35,368 nt of DNA. It comes from Alphaproteobacteria bacterium (GTDB lineage Bacteria > Pseudomonadota > Alphaproteobacteria > M2410). Position 1 is the stretch's first letter, and each line of letters begins with the position of its first letter. The notes beneath the pieces were generated by a model that worked only from the letters and a program-made list of their open reading frames with translations, was not told the origin of the DNA and searched no databases. The stretch covers positions 1-35,368 of the forward strand of contig JAUWTJ010000043.1 of the NCBI GenBank assembly GCA_030614785.1, written 5' to 3'. Below are positions 33,804 through 35,368 of this stretch, piece by piece. The translations under genes and the position numbers were made by a program.

Positions 33804-34841
33804 TCAGGCAACCGTCTTGAACGCATCGGGAACCAGCACGGGATGGGGTGGTGGAAAGTGAATGTAGGTCGAGATCAGCGCGTGCATAAGATCGTCGGCG
33901 GAAGGCTCCTCAGCGCCAAGGGCGCCGCGATCACGCAGGTCTTTGGCCAGGGTTTCAAGAATGAACGGCAGCGCCAGATCATCTGATTTGTCACGCCACA
34001 TCCGTTGTTCGGTTTCATCGCGGAAGCAATAGGCCTTCCAGGAAACTGACAGACGCATGTCCTGCCAGTCATAGCTCTCCATTTTAATATCACCATCTGT
34101 CAGCCGCCATTGACCTTTACCCTCCGGCACAATCTTCATGCTGCGCTTCAGCACGGGTAGGGGCCTGCCACGTTCCTGCATCCGGCCGACACCGTGAAAT
34201 ACGCTGTCTGTATCGATGATGACGGCAGTGTTCGCCTTGATTTCGTGCACCACGGCCTCACCGTCAGCCCCATCGGGGTAAAACACAAAGGCACCGCCGT
34301 CGGCATCGTGATACCAGGAAACGCAGGTCGCAATCGGCATGTGCCAGTCTTCAAACAGACCGGAGTGCTTCATCACAACAAGCAGCCATTGCGGCAGGAC
34401 TTTTCGATTGGCGCCGCGAAACTCGGGAACATCAGTATGGCAAGCCAGCTCCTGGCCCGGCAAAAAGAGATTGGCAAAGACAATCGCCGGCTCAATGACG
34501 GCCCGCCCATGAATGGCTTTGGCCGCTTCAATCATACCCTCATGGTGGACAAAGGGTTCAATGCCCGGCGCGTAGATCTCGTCACCATAGGCATAGGTCT
34601 CGCGGAAGTAGTTTGTCCGGCTGGCAATGAGCCTGTAGTCGCGTTCCGCATCCGGCACGTGGGCGTGGGCCGCCATGTAGTTCAGAACCGCATCGTACCT
34701 CTGTGGCTTGCTCTCGCCAATGCCCCGGTTAAGACCTTCCTGGGAATACATGCCATGAGCGCCGAAAGCCTCGGCCAGCTTTTTGACTCCGTCGGCCTCA
34801 TCTTCCAGGAACAGCGGGTCAAACAGCGTGTATTCGGTCAT
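33804..34841 (-). CDS. Putative 2-oxoglutarate/Fe(II)-type oxygenase
   Basis: 345 residues. ACHTDVPEFRG gives an H135-x-D137 pair and DSVFHGVGR gives a distal H216, spaced as in the facial triad of 2OG-Fe(II) dioxygenases. R226 lies 10 residues after the distal His, where the 2-oxoglutarate carboxylate is usually bound. The region between (WYHDADGGAFVFYPDG, VVHEIKANTAVIIDTDS) looks like the double-stranded beta-helix strands. I cannot name the subfamily or substrate. AAGGAGA lies 8 bases before the ATG. It stands alone on the minus strand, convergent with the OYE gene. Confidence 0.65.
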   Translation of the reverse strand: MTEYTLFDPLFLEDEADGVKKLAEAFGAHGMYSQEGLNRGIGESKPQRYDAVLNYMAAHAHVPDAERDYRLIASRTNYFRETYAYGDEIYAPGIEPFVHHEGMIEAAKAIHGRAVIEPAIVFANLFLPGQELACHTDVPEFRGANRKVLPQWLLVVMKHSGLFEDWHMPIATCVSWYHDADGGAFVFYPDGADGEAVVHEIKANTAVIIDTDSVFHGVGRMQERGRPLPVLKRSMKIVPEGKGQWRLTDGDIKMESYDWQDMRLSVSWKAYCFRDETEQRMWRDKSDDLALPFILETLAKDLRDRGALGAEEPSADDLMHALISTYIHFPPPHPVLVPDAFKTVA

Positions 34842-34919
34842 GTCTCGTTCTCCTTGCCAATGTAGGCGAGAACGATAACAGGTATCAATCGATATTGAAA
34901 ACCCTGGAAAGCGCAGCTT

Positions 34920-35368
34920 TTACCTGAACGTCCGCTTTACCGAGACCCCGATGCCGGTATCCGGATTATTATCCGTAAGCCCGAAGTTGCTATAGAAAGT
35001 CGTGGACCAGTCTTCGGCAGTTTTGACCGTGACATAGGCCAGAATATCCGCAGGGTCATCCGAGGTTCCGGTAGCAGATTCACGGAAACTGTAGATTACA
35101 CCAGCGCTGTTTTTGGAGGAATACTTCCACGACCCTCCAATGGAGCCGAGGTAGCCATCCTGTAGCACATAGGTATCGGGTTGTCCGCGCCAGCGATACC
35201 CGGCGTCACCAAAAATCATCAATCTCCCGAAGGACTGAAAGACCGATACCATGGCAGTGCTGTCTACCTCGCCGGTTCCCAGTCCCTTGGCATCATCAGC
35301 TGTCGGAGCTTTAATCTTGCCAGTCAACTCCAGAAACGGCCCGTTTTCGATCCACGGGTAGATGAGAT
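34920..35368 (-). CDS. Outer-membrane beta-barrel-like protein, 3' part (cut by window edge)
   Basis: The frame is open from the window edge at 35368 to the stop at 34920, about 149 residues. It reads through 35327 without a needed start (the upstream codons give IYPWIENGPFLELTGKIKAP), so this is the C-terminal part of a longer protein. Alternating polar and hydrophobic stretches, TGKIKAPTAD followed by KGLGTGEVD, GDAGYRWRG, and a last strand ending in SVKRTFR fit an outer-membrane barrel of the transporter/phenol-MetA-like type. No specific function can be given. Confidence 0.6.
   Translation of the reverse strand, partial: LIYPWIENGPFLELTGKIKAPTADDAKGLGTGEVDSTAMVSVFQSFGRLMIFGDAGYRWRGQPDTYVLQDGYLGSIGGSWKYSSKNSAGVIYSFRESATGTSDDPADILAYVTVKTAEDWSTTFYSNFGLTDNNPDTGIGVSVKRTFR

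Overview
The window looks like ordinary chromosome from an alphaproteobacterium with moderate GC content. The evidence is the gene order and family types: ilvB-ilvN-ilvC near leuA, an mreBCD-mrdA-rodA cell-shape operon, a short PAS-like protein of a type common in Alphaproteobacteria, single-domain response regulators, and GANTC and TTAACC-type motifs in front of genes. I cannot assign an order or genus. I see no insertion sequence, prophage, integrase or CRISPR array.

Layout. Bases 1-3519 carry the branched-chain amino acid genes ilvB, ilvN and ilvC, followed by a hairpin and a convergent lipoprotein gene. At 4507-6330 lies leuA, preceded by a short leucine-rich leader ORF that looks like a leucine attenuation leader. 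Bases 6600-12226 are the rod-shape operon (MreB, MreC, MreD, PBP2, RodA). It is followed by an acidic amino acid symporter (12326-13591) and two tandem paralogous CheY-like regulators on the opposite strand. After a 568-base gap come a tRNA-Lys(CTT), nhaB on the minus strand, and a plus-strand pair of beta-carbonic anhydrase and family III CoA-transferase. An SDR dehydrogenase and a cold-shock protein (minus) follow, then a PAS-like protein and a membrane histidine kinase (plus). Next is a coupled minus-strand pair of a peptide-deformylase-like protein and a Gfo/Idh/MocA oxidoreductase. Two convergent crotonases flank a palindromic repeat. The right end holds a small membrane protein, trhO, a GST, a PPOX-fold protein, a HI0933-type flavoprotein, parE, an Old Yellow Enzyme-type oxidoreductase, a putative 2-oxoglutarate/Fe(II) oxygenase, and the 3' part of an outer-membrane-like protein cut by the window edge.

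How the genes fit together. IlvBN and IlvC make the valine, isoleucine and leucine precursors, and LeuA commits the valine keto acid to leucine. MreBCD-PBP2-RodA is the lateral-wall elongasome. The middle and right parts are accessory acyl-CoA, redox and stress functions.

The observations most worth a second look are these. (1) A 518-base tandem duplication produced the two response regulators and left a decayed copy of the symporter 3' end between them. (2) A deformylase homologue has lost two of its three metal ligands and is translationally coupled to an oxidoreductase. (3) The leucine leader contains segments complementary to the leuA ribosome-binding region. (4) A branched palindromic repeat sits between the crotonases. 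No obviously new multi-gene defence or biosynthetic system is visible. All assignments come from reading the sequence without database searches.
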